From: Clostridiales bacterium
GTDB lineage: Bacteria > Bacillota > Clostridia > Oscillospirales > Oscillospiraceae
Reading direction: 5' to 3'
Assembly (NCBI GenBank): GCA_014799505.1
Contig: JAAVHV010000002.1
Coordinates: 1-38,957, forward strand
Length of the DNA stretch: 38,957 nt
Shown here: positions 25,631-31,208 of the stretch, piece after piece
How positions within the stretch are numbered: the first letter of the stretch is position 1
Layout: each line of letters starts with the position of its first letter
Made by a program: the position numbers and the translations under genes
The notes under the pieces: model-generated
The model's input: only the letters and a program-made list of their open reading frames with translations
Told to the model about the DNA's origin: nothing
The model's database searches: none

Positions 25631-25996
25631 GTGGACAATAGCGTCAAGCGCGGCGACATTTTTTACGCGGACTTAAGCCCGGTGGTGGGCAGTGAGCAGG
25701 GCGGCGTCCGCCCGGTGCTCATCGTCCAGAACGACACCGGCAATAAACACAGCCCTACGGTGATCGCGGCGGCGATCACCTCTCAAACGGGCAAGGCCCG
25801 TCTGCCCACCCATATCACCCTGGCCTCCCATAGCTGCGGCCTGCCCAAGGACTCGGTGGTCCTGCTGGAGCAGATCCGCACCCTGGACAAAAAGCGGCTG
25901 CGGGAGCACATGGGCCGGGTGGACGACCAAGTGATGCGGCGGGTGGACAGCGCCATTGCCGTCAGCTTCGGCCTCAGCCCGGAACGTCTTGTCTAA
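25631..25996 (+). CDS. mazF: MazF/PemK-type endoribonuclease toxin
   Basis: The 121-residue protein is a clear MazF (NdoA/EndoA type) mRNA interferase: [31 protein letters not shown], with the catalytic arginine in the GGVRPVLI loop; [22 protein letters not shown] with the catalytic Ser/Thr after the second strand; and [13 protein letters not shown]. The GTG at 25631 has only a modest GGAG 11 nt upstream. In Bacillus mazF follows alr and mazE; here no mazE-like ORF lies in the 158-nt alr-mazF gap or just downstream. The toxin must therefore be restrained by low translation, the palindrome upstream, or an antitoxin elsewhere. Confidence 0.95.
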   Translation: MDNSVKRGDIFYADLSPVVGSEQGGVRPVLIVQNDTGNKHSPTVIAAAITSQTGKARLPTHITLASHSCGLPKDSVVLLEQIRTLDKKRLREHMGRVDDQVMRRVDSAIAVSFGLSPERLV

Positions 25997-26004
25997 CCGC
26001 GTTT

Positions 26005-26037
26005 CCCACCCCGTCCCAGCCAATGGGGCGGGGTGGG
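26005..26037 (+). terminator. Hairpin after mazF
   Basis: CCCACCCCG (26005-26013) pairs with CGGGGTGGG (26029-26037), extended by TCCC/GGGG wobble pairs. It is followed by TAAATAG rather than a T-run, so termination is uncertain. Confidence 0.5.
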
Positions 26038-26065
26038 TAAATAGCATCCTCGGAGGTATCTACAT

Positions 26066-26581
26066 ATGAAAAAGTTAAAAATCGCCGCGGCGGCGGCCTG
26101 CGTCTGCTTCCTGCTCACCGTGGCCTACGCCGCCAACACGGGCGCCGGCGGGCAAAACGATCCCTTGGTCACGCTGAGCTACCTCAACGGCACCTTTACC
26201 AACCAGGTAAAGACCATGGTGGACCAGACCGTCAACGAGCGCAAGGCAGAGATGGAGCAGTCGCTGAACAATATCCTGGCCGGACAGGGTGGAACCAGCG
26301 CCCTCGCCAGCACGGGCAGCGTATTTACTGTGGTCACCCTGACCCAGGGGCAGTCCCTGGTGGGGGACGTGGGATGCGAGGTCATGCTGCGCGTCGGCAC
26401 CGCCGTGTGCGGCTCCTCCGACAGCGTGGGCCTCATCGACACCACCTCCGGCTCCGTGCTGGGCAATGGACAGGCCCTGGTCACCAATCACCTGTACATG
26501 GTCACCATCAGCACCCGGCGGGTCACCGCCACATCGGGCACGGTGCGGGTGCTGGCCCGGGGGCCCTATTCCATCCAGTAA
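26066..26581 (+). CDS. Secreted protein of unknown function
   Basis: The 171-residue protein has a signal peptide (MKKLKIAAAAACVCFLLTVAYAA, cleavage near residue 23) without a lipobox. A helical segment follows (NQVKTMVDQTVNERKAEMEQSL, about 48-70), then a compact beta-rich C-terminal domain (VFTVVTLTQGQSLVGDVGCEVMLRVGTAVC...SVGLIDTTSGSVLGNGQALVTNHLYMV). The latter pattern is common in short secreted proteins of Clostridia with no assigned function. GGAGG precedes the ATG. It may be cotranscribed with mazF, 69 nt upstream. No catalytic motif recognised. Confidence 0.82.
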   Translation: MKKLKIAAAAACVCFLLTVAYAANTGAGGQNDPLVTLSYLNGTFTNQVKTMVDQTVNERKAEMEQSLNNILAGQGGTSALASTGSVFTVVTLTQGQSLVGDVGCEVMLRVGTAVCGSSDSVGLIDTTSGSVLGNGQALVTNHLYMVTISTRRVTATSGTVRVLARGPYSIQ

Positions 26582-26667
26582 TCTCCAGCAGTTTTGATGA
26601 TTGCGAATTCATAGATATTTAACAAAATTTTCGCAAATTATCCCTGGTTTCTTTGTGGGCTTTGTGG

Positions 26668-26830
26668 TACACTGTTCTTGTCAGGAAGGAAAGCCAGACA
26701 ATGCGCCGCGATTTCTCTTCCATTTAACCGGGGCTGCTCCGGCGAATGCCGGAGCCCCCCGGACCAAGCGTCCCGAAGCCCTCACCCGGCTCCGTTCAGC
26801 CGCCCGCAAGGGCGGCGTTTGTTTTGCCTC
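26668..26830 (+). ncRNA. Candidate small RNA or leader with mini-ORF upstream of gltX
   Basis: An extended -10 element (TGG-TACACT, -10 at 26668-26673) begins a unit that ends in a classic terminator at 26799-26826, and gltX has its own promoter directly after it. Between them are TTGTC/GACAA (26678-26701) enclosing AGGAAGG, an 8-codon ORF MRRDFSSI (26701-26727) and a long hairpin at 26728-26762. An alternative pairing CGGAGCC/GGCTCCG (26750-26756 with 26788-26794) competes with it. It does not match T-box, SRP or 6S motifs I know. Confidence 0.5.
26799..26826 (+). terminator. Terminator of the candidate RNA upstream of gltX
   Basis: GCCGCCC (26799-26805), GCAA tetraloop, GGGCGGC (26810-26816), then GTTTGTTTTG. 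There is no coding gene directly upstream, which implies a small RNA or attenuator. Confidence 0.85.
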
Positions 26831-26859
26831 TTGAAAAATATTTCCTTACCTTTTATAAT
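26831..26859 (+). promoter_or_regulatory. Promoter of gltX
   Basis: TTGAAA (26831-26836), 17 nt, TATAAT (26854-26859). It starts 5 nt after the T-run of the preceding terminator, making gltX an independent unit. Confidence 0.85.
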
Positions 26860-26890
26860 GGTGCCAACTGAGTTTACGGAGGTTTTTCCC

Positions 26891-28396
26891 ATGACTATAG
26901 ACAAGAGCTGGTTTGACGAAATGGAATCCCGCATCCCCCACGGGGAGGTTCGCACCCGGTTCGCCCCCTCCCCCACGGGCTATATGCACGTAGGCAACCT
27001 GCGCACCGCGCTGTACACCTACCTGATCGCCCGCCACGCGGGGGGTAAGTTCATCCTGCGCATCGAGGACACCGACCAGGGCCGGCTGGTGGCGGACGCG
27101 GTGGACGTGATCTACGCCACCATGCGCCGGTGCGGCCTGACCTGGGACGAGGGGCCGGACGTGGGCGGCCCGGTGGGCCCCTATATCCAGACCGAGCGCC
27201 GGGAGCTGTACGGCAAGTACGCCGAGCTGCTCATTGAGAAGGGCCTGGCCTACCGCTGCTTCTGCTCGGAGGAGCGGCTGGAGGAGCTGGACCGTGACGA
27301 CCCCAACGCCAAGTACGACCGGCACTGCCTGGCCCTCGCCCCCGAGGAGATCCAGGCCAAGCTGGACGCCGGGGAGTCCTATGTCATCCGCCAGCGCATC
27401 CCGGAGGGCAGCACCACCTTCCATGACGCGGTGTACGGCGACATCACCGTGGACAACGCCGAGCTGGATGACCAGATCCTCATCAAGTCCGACGGCCTGC
27501 CCACCTACAACTTCGCCAACGTCATCGACGACCACCTGATGGGCATCACCCACGTGGTTCGGGGCGCGGAGTACCTGTCCTCCGCCCCGAAATACAATCT
27601 GCTGTACGAGGCCTTCGGCTGGGAGATCCCCACCTATGTCCACTGCTCGTCGGTGATGTTCAACGACCCCGTTACCGGCGTGGTGCGCAAGATGTCCAAG
27701 CGCCACGGCGACCCCTCCTACGAGGATCTGGTGGCCCAGGGCTATCTGTCCCAGGCGGTGGTGAACTATGTCTCCCTGCTGGGCTGGGCTCCCCACGGCG
27801 ACATCGCCGAGCAGGAGTTCTTTACCATGGACGAGCTCATCGCGGCCTTTGATATCGCGGGCATCTCCAAGTCCCCCTCCGCCTTCGATATGGAAAAGCT
27901 GAACTATTTCAACGCCACCTATCTGCGCTCCCTGTCCCCGGAGGAGTTCGCCAAGGAGGCGGAGCCGTGGATTCGTCAGGCGGTGAAGAACGAAGCTTAT
28001 GATGCCGCCGCCATCGCCGCCCTGCTCCAGGCCCGGTGCGAGAAGCTGTCCGACATCCCGGAGAAGGTGGACTTCTTCGATACCCTGCCCGAGTACGGCG
28101 TGGAGCTGTACACCAACAAGAAGTCCAAGACCACCGGGGAGGTCTCCCTGGAAATGCTGAAGCAGACCGCCCCCGTGCTGGCCGGGCTGGCAGACTGGAG
28201 CCAGGACGCCATCCACGGCGCTCTGGTGGGGCTGGCGGAAAAGCTGGGCGTCAAGAACGCCACCCTCATGTGGCCCCTGCGCATCGCGGCGGCGGGCAAG
28301 GCGGTCACCCCCGGCGGCGCAGTGGAGATCTGCCGCATCCTGGGCAAAGACGAGACCCTGCGGCGGATGGAAATCGGGATGGAAAAGCTGAGCTGA
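26891..28396 (+). CDS. gltX: Glutamate--tRNA ligase
   Basis: The 501-residue class I synthetase shows the HIGH-type motif in TRFAPSPTGYMHVGNLRTAL, LRIEDTDQGR, the KMSKR loop in VRKMSKRHGDPSYEDL, and GLAYRCFCSEERLEEL. It charges tRNA-Glu, and tRNA-Gln as well in organisms relying on GatCAB, which is usual in Clostridia and not tested here. GGAGG lies 8 nt before the ATG at 26891. The frame stays open upstream through the candidate RNA, but homology starts at MTIDKSWFDEM. It is followed by a strong terminator. Confidence 0.97.
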   Translation: MTIDKSWFDEMESRIPHGEVRTRFAPSPTGYMHVGNLRTALYTYLIARHAGGKFILRIEDTDQGRLVADAVDVIYATMRRCGLTWDEGPDVGGPVGPYIQTERRELYGKYAELLIEKGLAYRCFCSEERLEELDRDDPNAKYDRHCLALAPEEIQAKLDAGESYVIRQRIPEGSTTFHDAVYGDITVDNAELDDQILIKSDGLPTYNFANVIDDHLMGITHVVRGAEYLSSAPKYNLLYEAFGWEIPTYVHCSSVMFNDPVTGVVRKMSKRHGDPSYEDLVAQGYLSQAVVNYVSLLGWAPHGDIAEQEFFTMDELIAAFDIAGISKSPSAFDMEKLNYFNATYLRSLSPEEFAKEAEPWIRQAVKNEAYDAAAIAALLQARCEKLSDIPEKVDFFDTLPEYGVELYTNKKSKTTGEVSLEMLKQTAPVLAGLADWSQDAIHGALVGLAEKLGVKNATLMWPLRIAAAGKAVTPGGAVEICRILGKDETLRRMEIGMEKLS

Positions 28397-28412
28397 GATA
28401 GTATGGATGAAA

Positions 28413-28439
28413 GAGCGCCCGGCCACCGGCCGGGCGCTC
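28413..28439. terminator. Terminator between convergent gltX and the GRAM-like gene
   Basis: GAGCGCCCGGCC (28413-28424), loop ACC, GGCCGGGCGCTC (28428-28439), followed by CTTTT. The stop codons of both genes lie within 20 nt of the stem, so it likely works in both directions. Confidence 0.9.
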
Positions 28440-28442
28440 CTT

Positions 28443-28766
28443 TTAGATTTCCTGTACGCCCGCCTGCCGCAGCCAGTCTTGCAGCTTCTTGGCCGGGAAT
28501 CCGGTAAGTACGTGGTTTTCGCCTGTCTGGCTATGGATCGTCACCGCAGTGAACAGGGCCTTCTTTCCCACAGAAAAGCCTTTGATTCCGGAAAGCGGCA
28601 AATCAATTTCCGGCTTTCCCATCATGCTGATATAGAAACAAACCCGCTGGTTGGTCACATAGATATTGCCGCTGAAGGGCTTTGTGTTGAGAAACTGCTT
28701 TTGATGGAGCGCCATCTGCCCTTTGCCAATCATTGCTTCGCCGGGGGCCAACTGAAATTTTGCCAT
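28443..28766 (-). CDS. GRAM/PH-like domain protein
   Basis: The 107-residue single-domain protein has the pattern of a bacterial GRAM/PH-like fold: MAKFQLAPGEAMIGKGQMALHQ, SGNIYVTNQRVCFYISMMGKPEIDLPLSGIKGFSVGKKALFTAVTIHSQTGENHVLTGFPAKKLQDWL. The order GxLYLTNxRLxF, then xIPLxxIxxV, ending in an amphipathic helix, is typical. Such domains bind lipids or proteins; the ligand is unknown and there is no membrane segment. GGAGG precedes the ATG. It is divergent from a small XRE repressor with twin operators between them, so it is a likely regulatory target. Confidence 0.78.
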   Translation of the reverse strand: MAKFQLAPGEAMIGKGQMALHQKQFLNTKPFSGNIYVTNQRVCFYISMMGKPEIDLPLSGIKGFSVGKKALFTAVTIHSQTGENHVLTGFPAKKLQDWLRQAGVQEI

Positions 28767-28845
28767 AAGTAACTACCTCCAATGTCAATGATATGGACGG
28801 CAGAGTGCTATTTCATGCTGATATTGCCGTCCTCCGCTTTTTAAC

Positions 28846-28884
28846 GTTACATATTGTAACATTAAAATTGTAACAATATGTTAC
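28846..28884. promoter_or_regulatory. Twin palindromic operators overlapping the XRE promoter
   Basis: Operator 1 is GTTAC-ATATT-GTAAC (28846-28860) and operator 2 is GTAAC-AATAT-GTTAC (28870-28884); their centres are 24 bp apart. The best promoter for the XRE gene, TTGTAA (28854-28859), 17 nt, TATGTT (28877-28882), has its -35 in operator 1 and its -10 in operator 2. Binding would block it. This is the expected layout for autorepression. Confidence 0.7.
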
Positions 28885-28906
28885 TGTGTTGTCAAGGGGG
28901 GATTTC

Positions 28907-29110
28907 ATGGTCGGGCTGCGCAAAATCAGAAAAAAGAAGAAGCTGAACCAGCAGCGCGTGGCGCTTGACCTCAACATTACGCGGGAAGCATTATCCCATT
29001 ATGAAAACGGCAGGCGTGACCCCTCCCTTGCCATGCTGGTTCAGCTATCGGAATACTTCAATGTTTCCATTGACTATTTGATTACCGGACACGAATTTGA
29101 AAAGCGTTGA
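28907..29110 (+). CDS. Minimal XRE-family transcriptional regulator
   Basis: The 67-residue protein is almost only a Cro/CI-type helix-turn-helix: MVGLRKIRKKKKLNQQRVAL, DLNITREALSHYENGRRDPSLAMLVQLSEYFNVSIDYLITGHE. The recognition helix is near ITREALSHYE. ATG at 28907 with AAGGGGGG upstream is preferred to a GTG at 28886, which lies in the operator region. It probably represses itself and perhaps the divergent GRAM-like gene. It is followed by its own terminator and by a second XRE protein with a membrane domain. Confidence 0.92.
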   Translation: MVGLRKIRKKKKLNQQRVALDLNITREALSHYENGRRDPSLAMLVQLSEYFNVSIDYLITGHEFEKR

Positions 29111-29111
29111 C

Positions 29112-29148
29112 CAGCGGCCAGTGCGTGCAGGCATTGGCCGCTGCTTTT
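29112..29148 (+). terminator. Terminator after the XRE gene
   Basis: CAGCGGCCAGTGC (29112-29124) pairs with GCATTGGCCGCTG (29131-29143) through one G-U pair, followed by CTTTTGT. Confidence 0.8.
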
Positions 29149-29219
29149 GTGCAATGGCCCAAACCCGTTGGTACAGGCCGACTTTCCTGACAGTCGAGTT
29201 GGATTTTTGGGCAAAAGCC

Positions 29220-29248
29220 TTGACTTTTTACCTGGGAACGGGTAGGGT
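29220..29248 (+). promoter_or_regulatory. Promoter of the XRE-membrane protein gene
   Basis: TTGACT (29220-29225), 17 nt, TAGGGT (29243-29248). The -35 is good and the -10 poor, so an activator or low basal expression is possible. Confidence 0.5.
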
Positions 29249-29281
29249 GAGGGCATATCCACCGAGAAGGAGTGACCGTAT

Positions 29282-30319
29282 ATGAGCGGAACCGATGAAA
29301 AGAAATCCTTTGGAGAATACATCCGCAGAAAGCGGCTGGAGGCGGGGCTGACCCAGAAAGATCTGGCGGCACAGCTGTTCGTCACCGAGTCCACCATCAG
29401 CAAGTGGGAGCGGGCGCTGTCCTACCCGGACGTATCCATGGTCACCGCCATCTGCGCCGCCCTGCACATCACGGAGCACGAGTTTTTCACCGCCTGTGAC
29501 GACGACCAGGCCCACGCTCAGGAGCTGGCCGCCAACCGCTGGCGGCGGATGGTTTCCGGGACGCGGCGGTTTTTCGCCGTGAGCTACATCATCGCTTTGG
29601 TCACCTGCTTGATCTGCGACCTGGCGGTGTTCCACACGCTGGACTGGTTCTGGATCGTGCTCACCTCCATCGCCCTGTCCTTCTGCTTCACCAATCTGCC
29701 CTTCCTGGTGGGGCGGAACAAGCTGCCGATCTGCCTGGGGGCGGCCAGCGGGTGCCTGATCCTCCTGCTTTTGTCCTGCTGGATCTATGTGGGCGGCTGG
29801 TGGATCATCGGCGGATTGGCCATCACGGCGGTATCTCTGGCCCTGCCCTGGGGCTGGTGGGCCATCTGGCGGTTTTATGGAAAGCACGTCCCGCCGCTGT
29901 GCGTCGCGGTACTCACCGCGTGGCTGTTCTTTCTGCTGACGGTGATCTGGGCCTTTGCCGGGGGCGGCTGGCTGTTCTCCCTGGCGTTTCCCCTGGCGGC
30001 GGCGGGGATTGCATTTTTGTGGGCGGGCTTTGCCGCCATCTATTGGCTGCCCGCGGGGCCATGGCTGAAGGCCGGGGTGATCGCCCTGCTGACCAGCTTC
30101 GCCACACCGGTGTTCAACTCCCTGTGCGACCTGCTTATTGAGGATCAGCAGGGGCCTCGATTCTGGGATTATTTCTCTGTGAGCGATATGCTGGAGCGGC
30201 GGAGCGCCGGAGAGGTCTCATGGGTCAATCCCCTGATTTTCCAGCTCATGCTGGTGTGCTCCATCGCTCTGATCGCGGTGGGTGCGGCGGTGGAAATGAG
30301 ACGGAGGAAACAGGCGTAA
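29282..30319 (+). CDS. XRE-type regulator fused to a multispan membrane domain
   Basis: The 345-residue protein begins with a Cro/CI helix-turn-helix (about 8-65; FGEYIRRKRLEAGLTQKDLAAQLFVTESTISKWERALSYPD). After a linker come about seven hydrophobic segments (roughly 97-120, 122-143, 150-172, 174-192, 205-227, 229-255, 310-333), ending in RRRKQA. It should be a membrane-tethered transcription regulator that senses an envelope signal. It has its own promoter and terminator. GAAGGAG precedes the ATG. The effector domain matches no sensor family I can name. Confidence 0.85.
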   Translation: MSGTDEKKSFGEYIRRKRLEAGLTQKDLAAQLFVTESTISKWERALSYPDVSMVTAICAALHITEHEFFTACDDDQAHAQELAANRWRRMVSGTRRFFAVSYIIALVTCLICDLAVFHTLDWFWIVLTSIALSFCFTNLPFLVGRNKLPICLGAASGCLILLLLSCWIYVGGWWIIGGLAITAVSLALPWGWWAIWRFYGKHVPPLCVAVLTAWLFFLLTVIWAFAGGGWLFSLAFPLAAAGIAFLWAGFAAIYWLPAGPWLKAGVIALLTSFATPVFNSLCDLLIEDQQGPRFWDYFSVSDMLERRSAGEVSWVNPLIFQLMLVCSIALIAVGAAVEMRRRKQA

Positions 30320-30322
30320 AAA

Positions 30323-30350
30323 GGGCGCCCGGCCACGGCCGGGCGCTTTC
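30323..30350 (+). terminator. Terminator after the XRE-membrane gene
   Basis: GCGCCCGGCC and GGCCGGGCGC (30325-30346) with a 2-nt centre, followed by TTTC. It resembles the terminator after gltX, sharing the CGCCCGGCCAC core. Confidence 0.75.
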
Positions 30351-30456
30351 GCGCCGGGGCGCCGCGCCCAAACTTCGTACACAGGGCCGGTTCTCCCGCA
30401 TCCACTGCGGCCCATGGCTTTTTACACATATGGCAGGGCGGGGACAAACTTACCCA

Positions 30457-30485
30457 TTGACAAACCCATTCCGGTGTGGTATGAT
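30457..30485 (+). promoter_or_regulatory. Promoter of the tRNA-Ser operon
   Basis: TTGACA (30457-30462, perfect), 17 nt, TATGAT (30480-30485). It is one of the strongest promoters in the window and lies about 170 nt before the first tRNA, so the repeat units at 30495-30631 are transcribed as a leader. Confidence 0.85.
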
Positions 30486-30494
30486 AGCAAACGA

Positions 30495-30631
30495 CCCTGG
30501 ACAGTCGGTAGACTGTCAAATCGGTCGTTCGCCCGCAGGGCGAATGACGATTTCCCTGGACGGTCGGCAGACCGTCAAATCGGTCGTTCGGCGGGCTGCC
30601 GGAAGGTTGGCCTTTCGGCGAATGACGATTT
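30495..30631. repeat. Palindromic repeat units A and B upstream of tRNA-Ser(UGA)
   Basis: Unit A (30495-30553) and unit B (30554-30631) abut. Each has hairpin 1 (A: GACAGTC/GACTGTC at 30500-30517; B: GACGGTC/GACCGTC at 30559-30576), the linker AAATCGGTCGTTCG, and a second arm CGAATGACGATTT that folds back on it. Unit B has a longer loop. A degenerate start of a third unit (CCCTAGACGGCG) follows before the tRNA. Confidence 0.85.
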
Positions 30632-30657
30632 CCCTAGACGGCGACGGCCACCGATTC

Positions 30658-30744
30658 GGAGAGATGTCCGAGTGGTTTAAGGAGCCGGTCTTGAAAACCG
30701 GTGACCCGAAAGGGCCGTGGGTTCGAATCCCACTCTCTCCGCCA
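30658..30744 (+). tRNA. tRNA-Ser (anticodon UGA)
   Basis: Acceptor GGAGAGA (30658-30664) pairs with TCTCTCC (30734-30740); discriminator G and an encoded CCA end the gene at 30744. The anticodon stem CCGGT/ACCGG encloses loop CTTGAAA, giving anticodon TGA. The long variable arm (GACCCGAAAGGGCCG region) is typical of class II serine tRNAs, and the T loop is GGTTCGAATCC. It is the first gene of a two-tRNA operon. Confidence 0.95.
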
Positions 30745-30745
30745 A

Positions 30746-30800
30746 GGCGGTCGGCAGACCGCCGGGATCGGTCGTTCGCCCACAGGGCGAATGACGATCC
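30746..30800. repeat. Palindromic repeat unit C between the two tRNA-Ser genes
   Basis: Hairpin 1 is GGCGGTC/GACCGCC (30746-30763), followed by ATCGGTCGTTCGCCC and GGGCGAATGACGAT. It has the same architecture as units A and B, with compensating changes in the hairpin 1 stem. It begins 1 nt after the CCA of the upstream tRNA. Confidence 0.85.
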
Positions 30801-30821
30801 ACTCTTATATACGTTCGACAC

Positions 30822-30912
30822 GCGGAAGTACCCAAGTGGCCGAAGGGGCTCCCCTGCTAAGGGAGTAGGCGGGTAAAACCGTGCGAGGGTTCAAATCCCT
30901 CCTTCCGCGCCA
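30822..30912 (+). tRNA. tRNA-Ser (anticodon GCU)
   Basis: Acceptor GCGGAAG (30822-30828) pairs with CTTCCGC (30902-30908); discriminator G and encoded CCA to 30912. Anticodon stem CTCCC/GGGAG encloses CTGCTAA, giving anticodon GCT. It has a long class II variable arm and a T loop GGTTCAAATCC. Its terminal A is also the first base of the terminator stem. Confidence 0.95.
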
Positions 30913-30950
30913 AAAATAAAAGGACTGCCTATGGCAGTCCTTTTATTTTT
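30912..30950. terminator. Terminator of the tRNA-Ser operon
   Basis: A perfect 18-bp inverted repeat, AAAAATAAAAGGACTGCC (30912-30929) and GGCAGTCCTTTTATTTTT (30933-30950), with loop TAT. It includes the last base of the tRNA CCA end, so processing and termination are coupled in space. Confidence 0.95.
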
Positions 30951-30958
30951 GGGTACCA

Positions 30959-31060
30959 GGGCAGTCCGTAGGACTGCCGGGACCGGTCGTTCGCCGGAGG
31001 GCAGTCATTCGGCTTCGCCGAACGACTGCCCAGCGAATGACGGTCCCTTTTTTTGTTTTC
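30959..31060. repeat. Palindromic repeat unit D with nested hairpin and T-run
   Basis: Hairpin 1 is GGCAGTCC/GGACTGCC (30960-30978). The outer arms GACCGGTCGTTCGC and GCGAATGACGGTC enclose a third hairpin, GGGCAGTCATTCGG/CCGAACGACTGCCC. The unit ends in CCCTTTTTTTGTTTT, so it can act as a second terminator. It is the fourth member of the family around the tRNA-Ser genes. Confidence 0.8.
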
Positions 31061-31148
31061 CAAGACCTAAAAAGCATTTTCACCACATTGAGCCAACGAA
31101 TCCGACCAAATCGGTCAACCCCCAAATCCTGTACGCTAGCGCGGCCGG

Positions 31149-31178
31149 TTGACAGACCGCCCCTTCCCGGGATAAAAT
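31149..31178 (+). promoter_or_regulatory. Promoter of the MATE transporter gene
   Basis: TTGACA (31149-31154, perfect), 18 nt, TAAAAT (31173-31178), about 30 nt before the start codon. The rest of 31061-31148 holds nothing I can identify. Confidence 0.75.
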
Positions 31179-31208
31179 GGACGCATTCTGATTCAAGGGG
31201 GCGGAAAT

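Noticed and set aside
25569-25673. Possible mazE antitoxin ORF (MIVPSLHKRRR...)
   Set aside because: It has no adequately spaced ribosome binding site, does not resemble MazE or other AbrB/ribbon-helix-helix antitoxins, and runs into mazF in another frame. Kept only as a point to check.
26675-26710. SRP RNA, suggested by GTCAGGAAGGAAAGCC
   Set aside because: The conserved GGTCCGGAAGGAAGCAGCC tetraloop region is not present, and the surrounding pairing does not form SRP helix 8.
26660-26890. T-box leader for gltX
   Set aside because: There is no GGGTGGNACCGCG core in this region; only the pheST leader has it.
30220-30876. A 218-residue plus-strand frame across the tRNA-Ser region
   Set aside because: It spans a terminator, a promoter, repeats and a tRNA gene, so it cannot be a real protein.
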